Below the pieces are notes generated by a model. The model saw nothing but the letters and a program-made list of their open reading frames with translations, searched no databases and was not told where the DNA came from. From positions 1-19,445 of the forward strand of contig CALGZY010000215.1 in the NCBI GenBank assembly GCA_937934355.1: DNA of 19,445 nt, in the 5' to 3' direction. This document shows, one piece after another, positions 1 to 7,163 of the stretch. Made by a program: the position numbers and the translations under genes. Source of the stretch: an uncultured Collinsella sp. (GTDB taxonomy: Bacteria; Actinomycetota; Coriobacteriia; Coriobacteriales; Coriobacteriaceae). The number at the start of each line of letters is the position of its first letter. The first letter of the stretch is position 1.

Positions 1-344
1 GATTCAGTCGCGCGGGCAGCATTTCCCAGTTGACAAAACTATAGGAACACCCCCCCCCGAAGTTTATCCGCAGGCATATCCACGAAATACACTCCAGGTT
101 TAATTGCTATTGGTTCAGGACGCAGGGCCCTTTGCTAAAACTTTATCCATTGTCTCCCAACTATAGAGGAGCGTCAGGACATTTTCGGCAAGCGGGCTAT
201 CTCTACGACCTCAATTATTTGTTGTGCAATTAATAGACACCGTTCATGTACTTCGTGGATGCTTCCTTATAAGCCCAAATAAGCATCTCAAATGAGCGCT
301 GTACCACGTATCTGCTCCGGTTTGCTCAGGCCTGTCACTCGCAA
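1..344 (-). pseudogene. decayed gene of unknown family, multiply frameshifted, cut by window edge
   Basis: Reading leftward, protein-like sequence appears in successive frames but never in one. About 344-290 reads RVTGLSKPEQIR; 307-230 reads VVQRSFEMLIWAYKEAS and onward; 239-190 reads CLLIAQQIIEVVEIARL; 192-115 reads LAENVLTLLYSWETMDKVL; 119-60 reads IAIKPGVYFVDMPADKL; 49-1 reads CSYSFVNWEMLPARLN. Each segment ends at a stop unless the frame changes. The last break coincides with a run of nine C (50-58; nine G on the coding strand), where one base less restores the frame. A possible start is TTG at 344 with AGGAG eight bases upstream. I do not recognise the family. The breaks could be true decay or, less likely, sequencing errors near a contig end. 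Codon use is more A/T-rich than in the right half of the window, which suggests acquired DNA. Confidence 0.55.
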
Positions 345-483
345 CACCCAGCTCCTAATAAGCTAACACAAGTTACGTAAATACATTCGGGACGTCGATT
401 CGGCGGATTGAATAGGGCAACCCACAAAAGGCGAAACCATAAGCAAAGTGGAAAAGGCTGCAGCCATCAAGCATGTCGTGCTC

Positions 484-1197
484 CTACAGATAGGCCGCAA
501 CGTCCCACGCAGTGATAATCCCGAGGACTTTTTCGCTGGGCTTACCGCTATGCGTGATAAACACCATGCCAATGCGGTCAGCACAGCGCATCGCCGCCGT
601 AAACATTTCCGCAACCTCTGCGAGCGTTATCGTACGTGGCACGAACCTAAACGATTCAGAGACATGAGCGTCCACTGGGAGCAGCTCGGCAAGCGAAGAG
701 AATGTCGTCTCGTCGTCAATGCAGACAATCTCCTCTCCGTACAGGTACGAGAGCAGCGTGTTCTCGCTGAACACACCGCGGACGATGCCATCCTCCAGGA
801 TAGGTACGTGGGTGTAGCATTTTTCCGCCATCTCGCGCAGGACGGGTCTCACGCAGTCCTCCGCAGTTGCCGAAAACACATTCTGCATGGACACGGCGTG
901 GTCGATTGCCTTGGGAGGATTCTCGACCGCCGCAAGCGTATTGCGCAGGAGTGTCAGCATCGAGTCGCTCGGCTCGACGGCGTAATCGCCATCGACACTC
1001 TCCTGGTGCGCGAGCAGGTTGCGCACTTCGGCACAGTATTTGAGGGCGCCGGCTACACTCCTGAAGGCTCTACCGGGATTTCTGCCAAGCCAAGCCACAG
1101 GACCGCGTTTTTCCGGCACGTCATAATGCTCACGGATGCACCCCTCGAGCCTTCTATAGAGATCAAGGAACTCGCTCGCATTGTCACTTTTGCCCAT
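484..1197 (-). CDS. HEPN-like domain fused to a CBS-domain pair
   Basis: This 237-residue protein starts at ATG 1197, chosen over an upstream ATG at 1248 because GCAGGAGG lies six bases before it. The N-terminal 85 residues are helical and contain RNLLAH (R59 to H64). That matches the R-X4-6-H signature of HEPN domains, many of which are metal-independent RNases or substrate-binding modules. The C-terminal half has two repeats of the CBS type: the first around residues 100-150 (THVPILEDGIVRGVFSEN), the second ending in VLGIITAWDVAAYL. CBS pairs usually bind adenine nucleotides, so the protein could be a nucleotide-sensing HEPN protein. The architecture is read from motifs; no catalytic activity is shown. 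It is a single gene, divergent from the gene at 1466, with no obvious partner. An alternative reading is a simple CBS regulator with a non-catalytic helical domain. Confidence 0.75.
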   Translation of the reverse strand: MGKSDNASEFLDLYRRLEGCIREHYDVPEKRGPVAWLGRNPGRAFRSVAGALKYCAEVRNLLAHQESVDGDYAVEPSDSMLTLLRNTLAAVENPPKAIDHAVSMQNVFSATAEDCVRPVLREMAEKCYTHVPILEDGIVRGVFSENTLLSYLYGEEIVCIDDETTFSSLAELLPVDAHVSESFRFVPRTITLAEVAEMFTAAMRCADRIGMVFITHSGKPSEKVLGIITAWDVAAYL

Positions 1198-1253
1198 ACC
1201 GAACCTCCTGCAAAAATAGCTTCGGGACGCGTTCACACAGCTAAACAAGCGAA

Positions 1254-1259
1254 ATTATA
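1254..1259 (-). promoter_or_regulatory. candidate -10 box for the HEPN/CBS gene
   Basis: A perfect TATAAT is found on the minus strand 57 bases before the ATG at 1197. No convincing -35 box is present at the usual spacing, so this is a partial promoter call. Confidence 0.35.
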
Positions 1260-1465
1260 CGTGTGATATCAAGCGCCCTGCATTCGGTCTCGACAAGCGG
1301 CATCGAACGCAGGCTTACCGGCATGGGCGCCCGTAGGAAAGCTCATACGGCTAACGCACCTCGACCGTCAATCGGCCTCGTACTACCGCTAATCCGTTCC
1401 GTCCCAGCAGGCCACACAACGGTGAGATAATGCCCGCGACTATTAATGTAAGCAAGGAGCACGCT

Positions 1466-2701
1466 ATGGCAGACAACGAGATCAAACCCTCGACGGACGG
1501 CAGCCGAGAGGAACTCGTGGCAAAACAGCTCGCATCCACCAAAATCCACCTCGCGCTCACCCAGGAGCGGGTGGACGTCTCCGGCGCCATCAAGCTACCG
1601 CTCGAGCGAATTCCCCAACTCGGCGTGGCGTTCGCCTCGCTCCCCTCGATGTTTCGCACCGTCACCAACACGGTGAGCGTGCCCACGCTGCTCCAGGCGA
1701 CTGACAAATATGGCAACCCGCTCGATCCGACGAAACTCAACTCGTTCAAGGACGGCAGCGGTCTCACAGGGGGCTACCGCGACGCCGCCAAGGGCCTTGG
1801 GCAGGCGCGCTTCCACGTAGTCGAGGGCGACATCGCCACAAGCGTCACGCAGGTGCCTTACAATCCAACGTCGCTATTCATGGCAGCCGCAATCGCGCAG
1901 ATAAACCAAAAGCTCGACTCCATCCAGGAGTCCGTCGACGAAATGTTCGAGTACATGCGTCAGCGCGACAAGGCCAACATGCGCGGCAACCTCAAGACAC
2001 TTGCAGACATCCTCAACGGTTACGGCCTCAACTACGGCAACGCCACCTACATGGCAAACGCCCATATGAAGGTGCTCGACATCAAGCAGTCGTCCGCGCA
2101 GGACATGGAACTCTTCCGCTCGCAGGCGCAGGCGGATCTGAAAAAGAAAGGGTTCATCGAGGTGCGAGACGGCTTGGGCAGACGCCTCGACAAGGTGCTC
2201 GACTACCTCAAAGACTGCCAGCTCGCCACCTACATCCACGCGTTCTCGCTGTTCCTCGAACCCATACTCGCCCAGAACTTCGAGCCCGCAAAGCTCGCGG
2301 ACGCCGTCGCAAAGATCGAGGCGGACTCACTCGCGTACCGCGAACTCTACACCGAGTGCTACGACGCCCTCGAGGCGGAAACTGCCAACACCGTCGATTC
2401 GGCGCTGCTGGGCGGCATCGCATCCGCTGGCAAGTTGCTAGGGCGTGCCATCGCAAAGACCCCCGTGGGCGACCATACACTCATCGACGAGGCGCTCGAG
2501 GGTGCAGGAGAGGACATCGGCAGTTTCAACGACAGGCAATCCGAGAAACTCCTCGAGAAGCTCCATCAGGCAAAGACGCCCGACGTCGCGCCGTTCAAGC
2601 AGAGCGTAAAGGAGATCGATACCCTCTACAACCGCCCCACGCAGATCGCCGTGGACGCCGAGAACGTCTACATCTTGCCTGCCAAGCAGCAGGAAGAGTA
2701 A
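1466..2701 (+). CDS. conserved-type helical protein of unknown function
   Basis: This 411-residue soluble protein starts at ATG 1466, which is preceded by CAAGGAG six bases upstream. An in-frame ATG at 1430 has no such site. No signal peptide or membrane segment is seen. Residues about 60-130 look globular (a TDKYGNPLDP turn, then FKDGSGLTGGYRDAAKGLGQARF). From about 137 the protein is helical, with a coiled-coil-like stretch AAAIAQINQKLDSIQESVDEM followed by RQRDKANMRGNLKTLADIL. A further helical domain follows, and the end is near LYNRPTQIAVDAENVYILP. From memory, proteins of this layout occur as lone genes in accessory regions of Gram-positive bacteria, but I know of no assigned function. 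The gene converges on the exonuclease gene, with 41 bases between them and no terminator visible. GC content is high and codon use matches the chromosome. Confidence 0.85.
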   Translation: MADNEIKPSTDGSREELVAKQLASTKIHLALTQERVDVSGAIKLPLERIPQLGVAFASLPSMFRTVTNTVSVPTLLQATDKYGNPLDPTKLNSFKDGSGLTGGYRDAAKGLGQARFHVVEGDIATSVTQVPYNPTSLFMAAAIAQINQKLDSIQESVDEMFEYMRQRDKANMRGNLKTLADILNGYGLNYGNATYMANAHMKVLDIKQSSAQDMELFRSQAQADLKKKGFIEVRDGLGRRLDKVLDYLKDCQLATYIHAFSLFLEPILAQNFEPAKLADAVAKIEADSLAYRELYTECYDALEAETANTVDSALLGGIASAGKLLGRAIAKTPVGDHTLIDEALEGAGEDIGSFNDRQSEKLLEKLHQAKTPDVAPFKQSVKEIDTLYNRPTQIAVDAENVYILPAKQQEE

Positions 2702-2714
2702 CGATACGCGACAG

Positions 2715-2731
2715 GCACGCGCCATGCAGAC
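2715..2731 (+). repeat. short direct repeat, copy 1 (beside exonuclease gene)
   Basis: GCACGCGCCATGCAGAC at 2715-2731 recurs with a single mismatch at 3586-3602. The two copies bracket the exonuclease gene, one just past its stop and the other beyond its upstream end. The purpose is unknown; possible explanations are a cassette boundary or chance. Confidence 0.5.
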
Positions 2732-2742
2732 AGCTAACGCCC

Positions 2743-3477
2743 CTACCTCCCCTCCGCCTTCAGCTTCAGCAGCAGGTCGCCCAGCTCGGGGCACTTGCTG
2801 GAAAGGCGCGTCTGAACTCGCTCGCCCATCCCCCATCGTTGGCGGATCTCCTGGGCGCGCGGGCTCACGCGGTAGTTCCCGTCCATCATCTGCTTGAGCA
2901 GCTTGGCGGTCACACGAGCATCGGCCAGGGCGCTGTGGGCGTGGCCCGTCGACTCGTCGAACTCGATGCCAAACCACGTTGCCGCGTCACTCAAAGAGAC
3001 GCATCCGTGGCTGCCCACGTCCATGATCGAGGTGTAAAACGCCTGCAGGTCGGCCCAGTCCGTAGGAACTGCGGAAAGATCGATGTGCTTTGCCTGGCAC
3101 TCGGTCAAAAGCTGTCGACGATCCGCCCCGCTCCAGCAAACCACCTGGGCGGAGTAGCGACCGATCCAATCGCTGAGCCTTTTGATCACCACATAGAGCG
3201 GATCGGCCATCGCGGTATCCACGGCCGATATCCCTGTGAGCTCGCGGACGGGAAACGCAACGCCTTCGGTAAATTCCGTCTGCACAAACTGCGAGAACTC
3301 GCCCATAACGTTGCCGTGGTAATCGAGCTTGACGGCGCCGACCTCGATAATCTCGTTGCGCAGTCCACGACGTTGGCGCTGCTTTGGCACCGGCGCAAAC
3401 TCAAAGTCCAGCACAACCTGGCGCGCAAAGTTCGTCGTATCGATAGCCGAGATACACGGCGTCTTTTCAGCTGACAC
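2743..3477 (-). CDS. DEDDh-type 3'-5' exonuclease (DnaQ/RNase T fold)
   Basis: I prefer the GTG start at 3477 (244 residues) because GGAGAAAGG lies eight bases upstream. The longer reading from ATG 3591 adds 38 residues with no family resemblance and no ribosome site. The family's acidic residues are all present: D24 and E26 in VVLDFEFAP, D119 in CWSGAD, and H181 and D186 in HAHSALADA, the five-residue H-to-D spacing of the DEDDh subgroup. The exonuclease fold fills about residues 20-200. The C-terminal 45 residues are basic and may bind nucleic acid. Related stand-alone proteins include KapD-like and PolC-epsilon-like exonucleases that trim RNA or DNA ends in the cytoplasm. The substrate cannot be told from sequence. 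It is a single gene, convergent with its left neighbour. Confidence 0.88.
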   Translation of the reverse strand: MSAEKTPCISAIDTTNFARQVVLDFEFAPVPKQRQRRGLRNEIIEVGAVKLDYHGNVMGEFSQFVQTEFTEGVAFPVRELTGISAVDTAMADPLYVVIKRLSDWIGRYSAQVVCWSGADRRQLLTECQAKHIDLSAVPTDWADLQAFYTSIMDVGSHGCVSLSDAATWFGIEFDESTGHAHSALADARVTAKLLKQMMDGNYRVSPRAQEIRQRWGMGERVQTRLSSKCPELGDLLLKLKAEGR

Positions 3478-3585
3478 GGTTAGGGCCTTTCTCCGTTGCT
3501 GGCCGCTTACTACACAGGCGGCTACATTGCTGTAAGGATAGGCGCCCGTGCGGACGTGAAAGCGGGGCGCAATACCATGCGCCAA

Positions 3586-3602
3586 GCACACGCCATGCAG
3601 AC
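3586..3602 (+). repeat. short direct repeat, copy 2 (beside exonuclease gene)
   Basis: GCACACGCCATGCAGAC matches 16 of 17 bases of the copy at 2715-2731, in the same orientation, about 870 bp apart. Confidence 0.5.
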
Positions 3603-3639
3603 GGCCCCAAGAGAGTCGCCCGCTCTATTCAAATGTGTG

Positions 3640-3686
3640 AAAAAAATTTAGGCCCGGTGACTTGAATCAGCGGTCATCCCGGGCCC
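3640..3686 (-). terminator. Rho-independent terminator, leftward
   Basis: On the minus strand GGCCCGG (3685-3679) pairs with CCGGGCC (3657-3651), and TAAATTTTTTTC follows at once. It would end transcripts coming from the AAA_14 ATPase gene or from the small open frame at 3688-3777. Confidence 0.75.
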
Positions 3687-3687
3687 A

Positions 3688-3777
3688 TCAGAGCTCGTAG
3701 AGCTCTTGGTTGCTTTGGTCTCGCTCTTCACGACGCTTATCGAACTTTCCGAGGCACTCAAGCAGCATTCGAAGCAT
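3688..3777 (-). CDS. possible small protein or gene remnant
   Basis: A 29-codon frame from ATG 3777 reads MLRMLLECLGKFDKRREERD, then QSNQELYEL, ending in TGA directly before the terminator hairpin. The composition is amphipathic and highly charged, as in a short helix. No ribosome binding site is visible, and a stop lies in frame five codons upstream. It may therefore be the tail of a lost gene rather than an active one. Its last codons form a perfect hairpin with 7-bp arms at 3690-3706 (AGAGCTC, loop GTA, GAGCTCT). Confidence 0.25.
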   Translation of the reverse strand: MLRMLLECLGKFDKRREERDQSNQELYEL

Positions 3778-3932
3778 AACAAGTCGCTGCCATTAAGGCA
3801 CTGACCTCTTGACCAAGCAACGGCACTGCCCAGCTATCACCCTTGGGCTGCCGTCAACTTTATTCTATCCGCGAGCATCTGGTTTACCAAATGGATTTTC
3901 GGTAAAGGAAGCACGGCACGCCCGCAAAACCA
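3778..3932. other. non-coding stretch upstream of the small frame
   Basis: Between the small frame and the stop of the ATPase gene I see no coding frame with a ribosome site, no hairpin of note and no repeat. It is probably the 3' untranslated part of the ATPase transcript. Confidence 0.4.
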
Positions 3933-5228
3933 CTACGCCCCAAGTGCCGCCATGGGAATCACCGCCACGCCGTCGTCGCGTGTGTAGGCAATGCTCCCCT
4001 TTCCAACCACGACCGCCAAAAACGCCGGCGCGGCATTCTGGGCGGCAGGATTGGAGAGCACTTTCCTCTCCAGCGCCTTGAGATTTCTCGCTCCATCGTC
4101 TGCTTTCGCATCACTCAGCTTGACCTCGATGGCTCCCCAGCGCCCGTCGTGCTCAACGATCAGATCGACCTCAAGGCCCTTCTCATCTCGGAAATAATGG
4201 ACACTGTTGTCGACACCGCCGTAGGTGGAAAGGAACACGCGCACGTCGCGCAGGACGAGATTCTCAAAGAGCATCCCCAGCGTTTGCATATCGCAAAGCA
4301 GCCGCTCAGGGGTAGCCCCCAGCAACGCCGCCGCAAGTGACGGGTCACAGAAGTAGCGCTTGGGGCGCACGCGAACGCGGGCCTTCGAGCGCATGGGCGG
4401 CTCCCATCCGCACAGGTCCTCGGTCAGCTTGAGCCTGTTGAAGAGGTCCAAGTACGCAGCGATGGTCCTCTCGTCGGGGCCCGCCTCACCGTACGAGGCG
4501 TCCTTTACGAGCGTCTTGTACGTGACAGCCTGGCTCTCGTTCATGGCAAGAGCTCGCAAAAGGCCGTGTGCAAGCTCGGGCGACATGCCCTCGTCCAGCA
4601 CGTTGACGTCGAGCACCGAGTGCACGTACTGGCTTGCCGTCTCTCGCGCAAGATCTTCCGAAAGCCCAAGATTTGCAGGCCAACCGCCCCTGCAGCACCA
4701 GCGGGCGACGTCATCCACTGTGCTCTCGCGACGCTGAGGGGCAAAATCCTCGCCCTTAAAGAGACTTGCCAGTGACACGAGCGGCTCGCCGTCGCCCGAC
4801 TCACACAGGACCATGGGGCGCATTGACAGACGGGCGATCCTACCCGTGCCGGAATGACGAACATGGCTGCGCTCCTCGCTTTTGAGCGCGGTCGAGCCCG
4901 TGAGCAAAAGTGTCCCCCGTTCGTTGCCGCTCGCGTCCACGAAACGCCGGGCGGCATCCCAAACCTCGGGCACCTCCTGCCATTCATCGACCAGGTGTGG
5001 CGCATCGCCGATGAGCGCCAGGCTTGGGTCGACCTCTGCCGCCGCACGCTGCGCAGGCTCATCGAGCCTGGAGACGCTCGCCGAGCGAGAGAGCGCCGTC
5101 CAGGTCTTGCCGCACCATTTGGGGCCGTTGATCTCCACACAGCCAAACGCCCGCATAAGGGTGTCGAGGCGCTCCTCTATGAGCCGGGGCCTATATCCCT
5201 TTTGGGTCAATCTCTTTGGTGCATCCAT
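3933..5228 (-). CDS. AAA_14/DUF4143-family ATPase
   Basis: This 431-residue cytoplasmic ATPase has an N-terminal P-loop GPKWCGKT (35-42), a Walker B strand HLVDEWQ (D81, E82) and a sensor-like LLTGSTA (about 107-113). After a winged-helix-like middle, the C-terminal DUF4143 region carries EVDLIV (D355) and IEVKLS (E368, K370), the D...E-x-K pattern of a PD-(D/E)XK nuclease fold. The start at ATG 5228 has GAGAGGG eleven bases upstream. This family is widespread in gut bacteria and archaea, often in many copies per genome. Its role is unsettled; proposals include mobile or selfish elements and defence. The gene lies 185 bp downstream of a second, different ATPase gene on the same strand. Five evenly spaced repeats fill the gap and probably regulate this gene. 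Confidence 0.9.
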   Translation of the reverse strand: MDAPKRLTQKGYRPRLIEERLDTLMRAFGCVEINGPKWCGKTWTALSRSASVSRLDEPAQRAAAEVDPSLALIGDAPHLVDEWQEVPEVWDAARRFVDASGNERGTLLLTGSTALKSEERSHVRHSGTGRIARLSMRPMVLCESGDGEPLVSLASLFKGEDFAPQRRESTVDDVARWCCRGGWPANLGLSEDLARETASQYVHSVLDVNVLDEGMSPELAHGLLRALAMNESQAVTYKTLVKDASYGEAGPDERTIAAYLDLFNRLKLTEDLCGWEPPMRSKARVRVRPKRYFCDPSLAAALLGATPERLLCDMQTLGMLFENLVLRDVRVFLSTYGGVDNSVHYFRDEKGLEVDLIVEHDGRWGAIEVKLSDAKADDGARNLKALERKVLSNPAAQNAAPAFLAVVVGKGSIAYTRDDGVAVIPMAALGA

Positions 5229-5264
5229 AGACGGCCGTCCCTCTCTATCACGCGATATGCGAAA

Positions 5265-5362
5265 TTACGCCATTCTCAATGCTGATTTTACGCTACTTTC
5301 AATGTAGTTTTTACGCCATGACAGATGTAGTTTTTACGCCATTTTCATTGAAGGTTTTACGC
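5265..5362 (-). repeat. iteron-like tandem repeats, 23-bp period, before the AAA_14 ATPase gene
   Basis: Five GCGTAA boxes (TTACGC on the plus strand at 5265-5270, 5288-5293, 5311-5316, 5334-5339 and 5357-5362) are exactly 23 bp apart. Between them lie four imperfect copies of a 23-bp unit (5267-5289, 5290-5312, 5313-5335, 5336-5358). On the coding strand the core reads AAAACTACATTGAAAGTAGC in the best copy. The array ends 37 bp before the ATPase start. It is AT-rich and too close to the gene to be anything but leader or promoter DNA. It is probably a binding array for a regulator, perhaps the ATPase itself. Confidence 0.85.
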
Positions 5363-5413
5363 TTGGCATCCTTAGCGCGACCCATTCCGAGCATCACATC
5401 AGAGCGTGCTTGG

Positions 5414-6805
5414 TTATCTCCGCTCGCACATCTCGGCAAACGAAATCAGCTTGGCATCTCCCCTGCTCGCCGCAGCTTCCTGACATCCTTGCGTAAAGCC
5501 TCGCTTCGAGAAGATCGCATAGCTTTTGTGCTGCCGCCTAAAGAGCTCGCTTCGATGCACGAGCTTTTGCAGCACGTCTTCGCCCACCGGTTCATTGCGC
5601 CATTTGCATTCCGCAAACAGCGCAGTGCCCTCGCCATCGTCAACAATCAAGTCGATTTCTTCCTGCGTATGCGTGCGATTATCCGTCCCCCACCAGCGTC
5701 CGACGCTCGCCGGAACCACATCGAGCTGGCCCGCGCGCGCGAGTTCGTACACGTATTGTCTGCATATAAGCTCAAAGACCGTACCCATGTAATCCGATAC
5801 GTGCGGCTCAATGCGCTTATACGCCATCTCGGCCATATCGTTTTGAATCAGCCCAATGTTCTGCGGCACAAACTTGTACCAGAACCTAAACATCTGGTCG
5901 CTCAGCAGATACACGGCTCGCTTATTGCTCGTCTCGTTTAGGGGCAGCTCGCGCTCGACAATCCCAAGCGACGCCAGCTTATCCACATAGCTCTTTACGT
6001 TGCTCGCAGGGATTCCCGTAGAGCTCGCAATCTCCGAGATCTTCGAGCGCCCCTGAGCAATTGCTTGCACGATCGCATCATATTGCTCGGGATTGCGGCA
6101 CTCTTGCAATAGCAGGTCACTCGGCTCCTCAAAGAGATAGCCCGTAGGAGTAAGAAAAAGACGTTTGATGTTGTCCTTGAGCGGTGCGACAGGATCGACT
6201 TTCTCGATATATGCAGGAATGCCGCCCGTCATGCCATAGCAAACCGCAGCGTCTTCGCGACTCATGCCCTGCCACAGGCCGAGGGTCGTCGTAAAATCGA
6301 GCGGCATGATCTTAAACTGGGCCGTACGCCTACCGTATAGTGGGCTCTCGTAGCCCAGCACCCGCTCTTCCATGAACGAAAGCGACGACCCGCACAGGAT
6401 AAGCATGAGCTTGGTCTCTTTGTACAAGTGATCGATCTTGTCTTGCAGCAACGAGCTGATCTCGGGATTCGATTGGGCGAGATAAGGATACTCGTCGATC
6501 ACGACAATCAAACGTTCCGTACGAGCCATGGTAGCCAATGCATCGAACGCCTCGTCAAAACTACGAAACGACACGCCAGCAACACCAACGGAGCCCGCAA
6601 GTATCGCCTGGCTAAAGCCATGCAGGTTTGCCTCTGCATTGGTGCGACGAGCTTGAAAGTAAATAGCCTTCTTGCCTTGGATAAACTCTGTGATAAGACG
6701 CGTTTTGCCCACGCGACGGCGGCCGTAAATCACAGGCATCTCAAAGGAGCCCGTGCCATACAGTCGATTGAGCTCGGACATTTCCGCCGTTCTTCCGATA
6801 AACAT
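5414..6805 (-). CDS. ATPase_2/DUF234 (archaeal-type) ATPase
   Basis: This 463-residue protein starts at ATG 6805 with AAGGAAGG eight bases upstream. The P-loop is GRRRVGKT (28-35), Walker B is LIVVIDEYPYL (D104, E105) and the sensor-like strand is LILCGSSLSFME (about 135-146). A winged-helix segment follows (KISEIASSTGIPASNVKSYVD, then KLASLGIVER). The C-terminal DUF234 region has EEIDLIV (D385) and FAECKW (E399, K401), again a PD-(D/E)XK-like D...E-x-K set. Length and domain order are typical of the family, which is common in archaea and anaerobic gut bacteria and has no agreed function. A perfect long inverted repeat sits directly upstream and probably serves as operator. The following AAA_14 ATPase is read in the same direction but has its own leader. 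Confidence 0.9.
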   Translation of the reverse strand: MFIGRTAEMSELNRLYGTGSFEMPVIYGRRRVGKTRLITEFIQGKKAIYFQARRTNAEANLHGFSQAILAGSVGVAGVSFRSFDEAFDALATMARTERLIVVIDEYPYLAQSNPEISSLLQDKIDHLYKETKLMLILCGSSLSFMEERVLGYESPLYGRRTAQFKIMPLDFTTTLGLWQGMSREDAAVCYGMTGGIPAYIEKVDPVAPLKDNIKRLFLTPTGYLFEEPSDLLLQECRNPEQYDAIVQAIAQGRSKISEIASSTGIPASNVKSYVDKLASLGIVERELPLNETSNKRAVYLLSDQMFRFWYKFVPQNIGLIQNDMAEMAYKRIEPHVSDYMGTVFELICRQYVYELARAGQLDVVPASVGRWWGTDNRTHTQEEIDLIVDDGEGTALFAECKWRNEPVGEDVLQKLVHRSELFRRQHKSYAIFSKRGFTQGCQEAAASRGDAKLISFAEMCERR

Positions 6806-6820
6806 AGGGCCATCCTTCCT

Positions 6821-6876
6821 TTACGTTATAGCTAGCTATATTATACCTTCCTATAATATAGCTAGCTATAACGTAA
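6821..6876. promoter_or_regulatory. perfect 25-bp inverted repeat with nested palindromes, ATPase operator/promoter
   Basis: Arms 6821-6845 and 6852-6876 are perfectly complementary, with a 6-base loop CCTTCC. Each arm contains the self-complementary 14-mer TATAGCTAGCTATA (6827-6840 and 6857-6870), so the site offers two equal dyads as well as one large cruciform. A TATAAT reading leftward (6845-6840) lies 35 bases before the ATPase start, and the mirror TATAAT (6852-6857) reads rightward. This fits an autoregulatory operator covering the promoter of the DUF234 ATPase gene. Confidence 0.8.
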
Positions 6877-6930
6877 TTCGACAAGCGGCGCACGCAAAAG
6901 GGTCGGTACACCACCGCACGTGGACCGTTC

Positions 6931-7163
6931 CGGAAAATGTATCCCGTTCTGGAGCCAAAAACTGGGCCGTAGTTTCCGCCAAGCATGCCATCCGGAAAGC
7001 GTGTCCCGTTCTGAGCCTGAATTCTGGGATGCGGTTTCCGCTGAAACTTCTACCGGAAAGCGAATCCCATTCTGAGCGTCGAATCCGGGACGCAGTTTCC
7101 GGTTGAGGGCTGTTCCGGAAAGCTTGTCCCGTTCCGAGCGGCAATTCCGGGTCACGGTTTCCT
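6931..7163 (+). repeat. stem-loop repeat array 1: four 48-nt units, 61-62 bp period
   Basis: Units lie at 6931-6978, 6993-7040, 7054-7101 and 7116-7163, separated by 13-14 unrelated bases. Each unit is a 16-nt left arm (type CGGAAAGCGTGTCCCG), a 16-nt centre (type TTCTGAGCCTGAATTC) and a 16-nt right arm (type CGGGACGCAGTTTCCG). The arms are imperfectly complementary, strongest in CGGAAA/TTTCCG and TCCC/GGGA. All four units face the same way. The period is not a multiple of three and no frame is conserved, so the array is not coding. The same family recurs at 8480-8824. Confidence 0.92.

Noticed and set aside
28..45. Plus-strand promoter starting with TTGACA at 30-35
   Set aside because: No -10 box at proper spacing and no plus-strand gene follows; the stretch lies inside the decayed minus-strand gene.
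448..1266. Plus-strand open frame opposite the HEPN/CBS gene
   Set aside because: It has no ribosome site or domain sense, while the minus strand has clear CBS and RNLLAH motifs.
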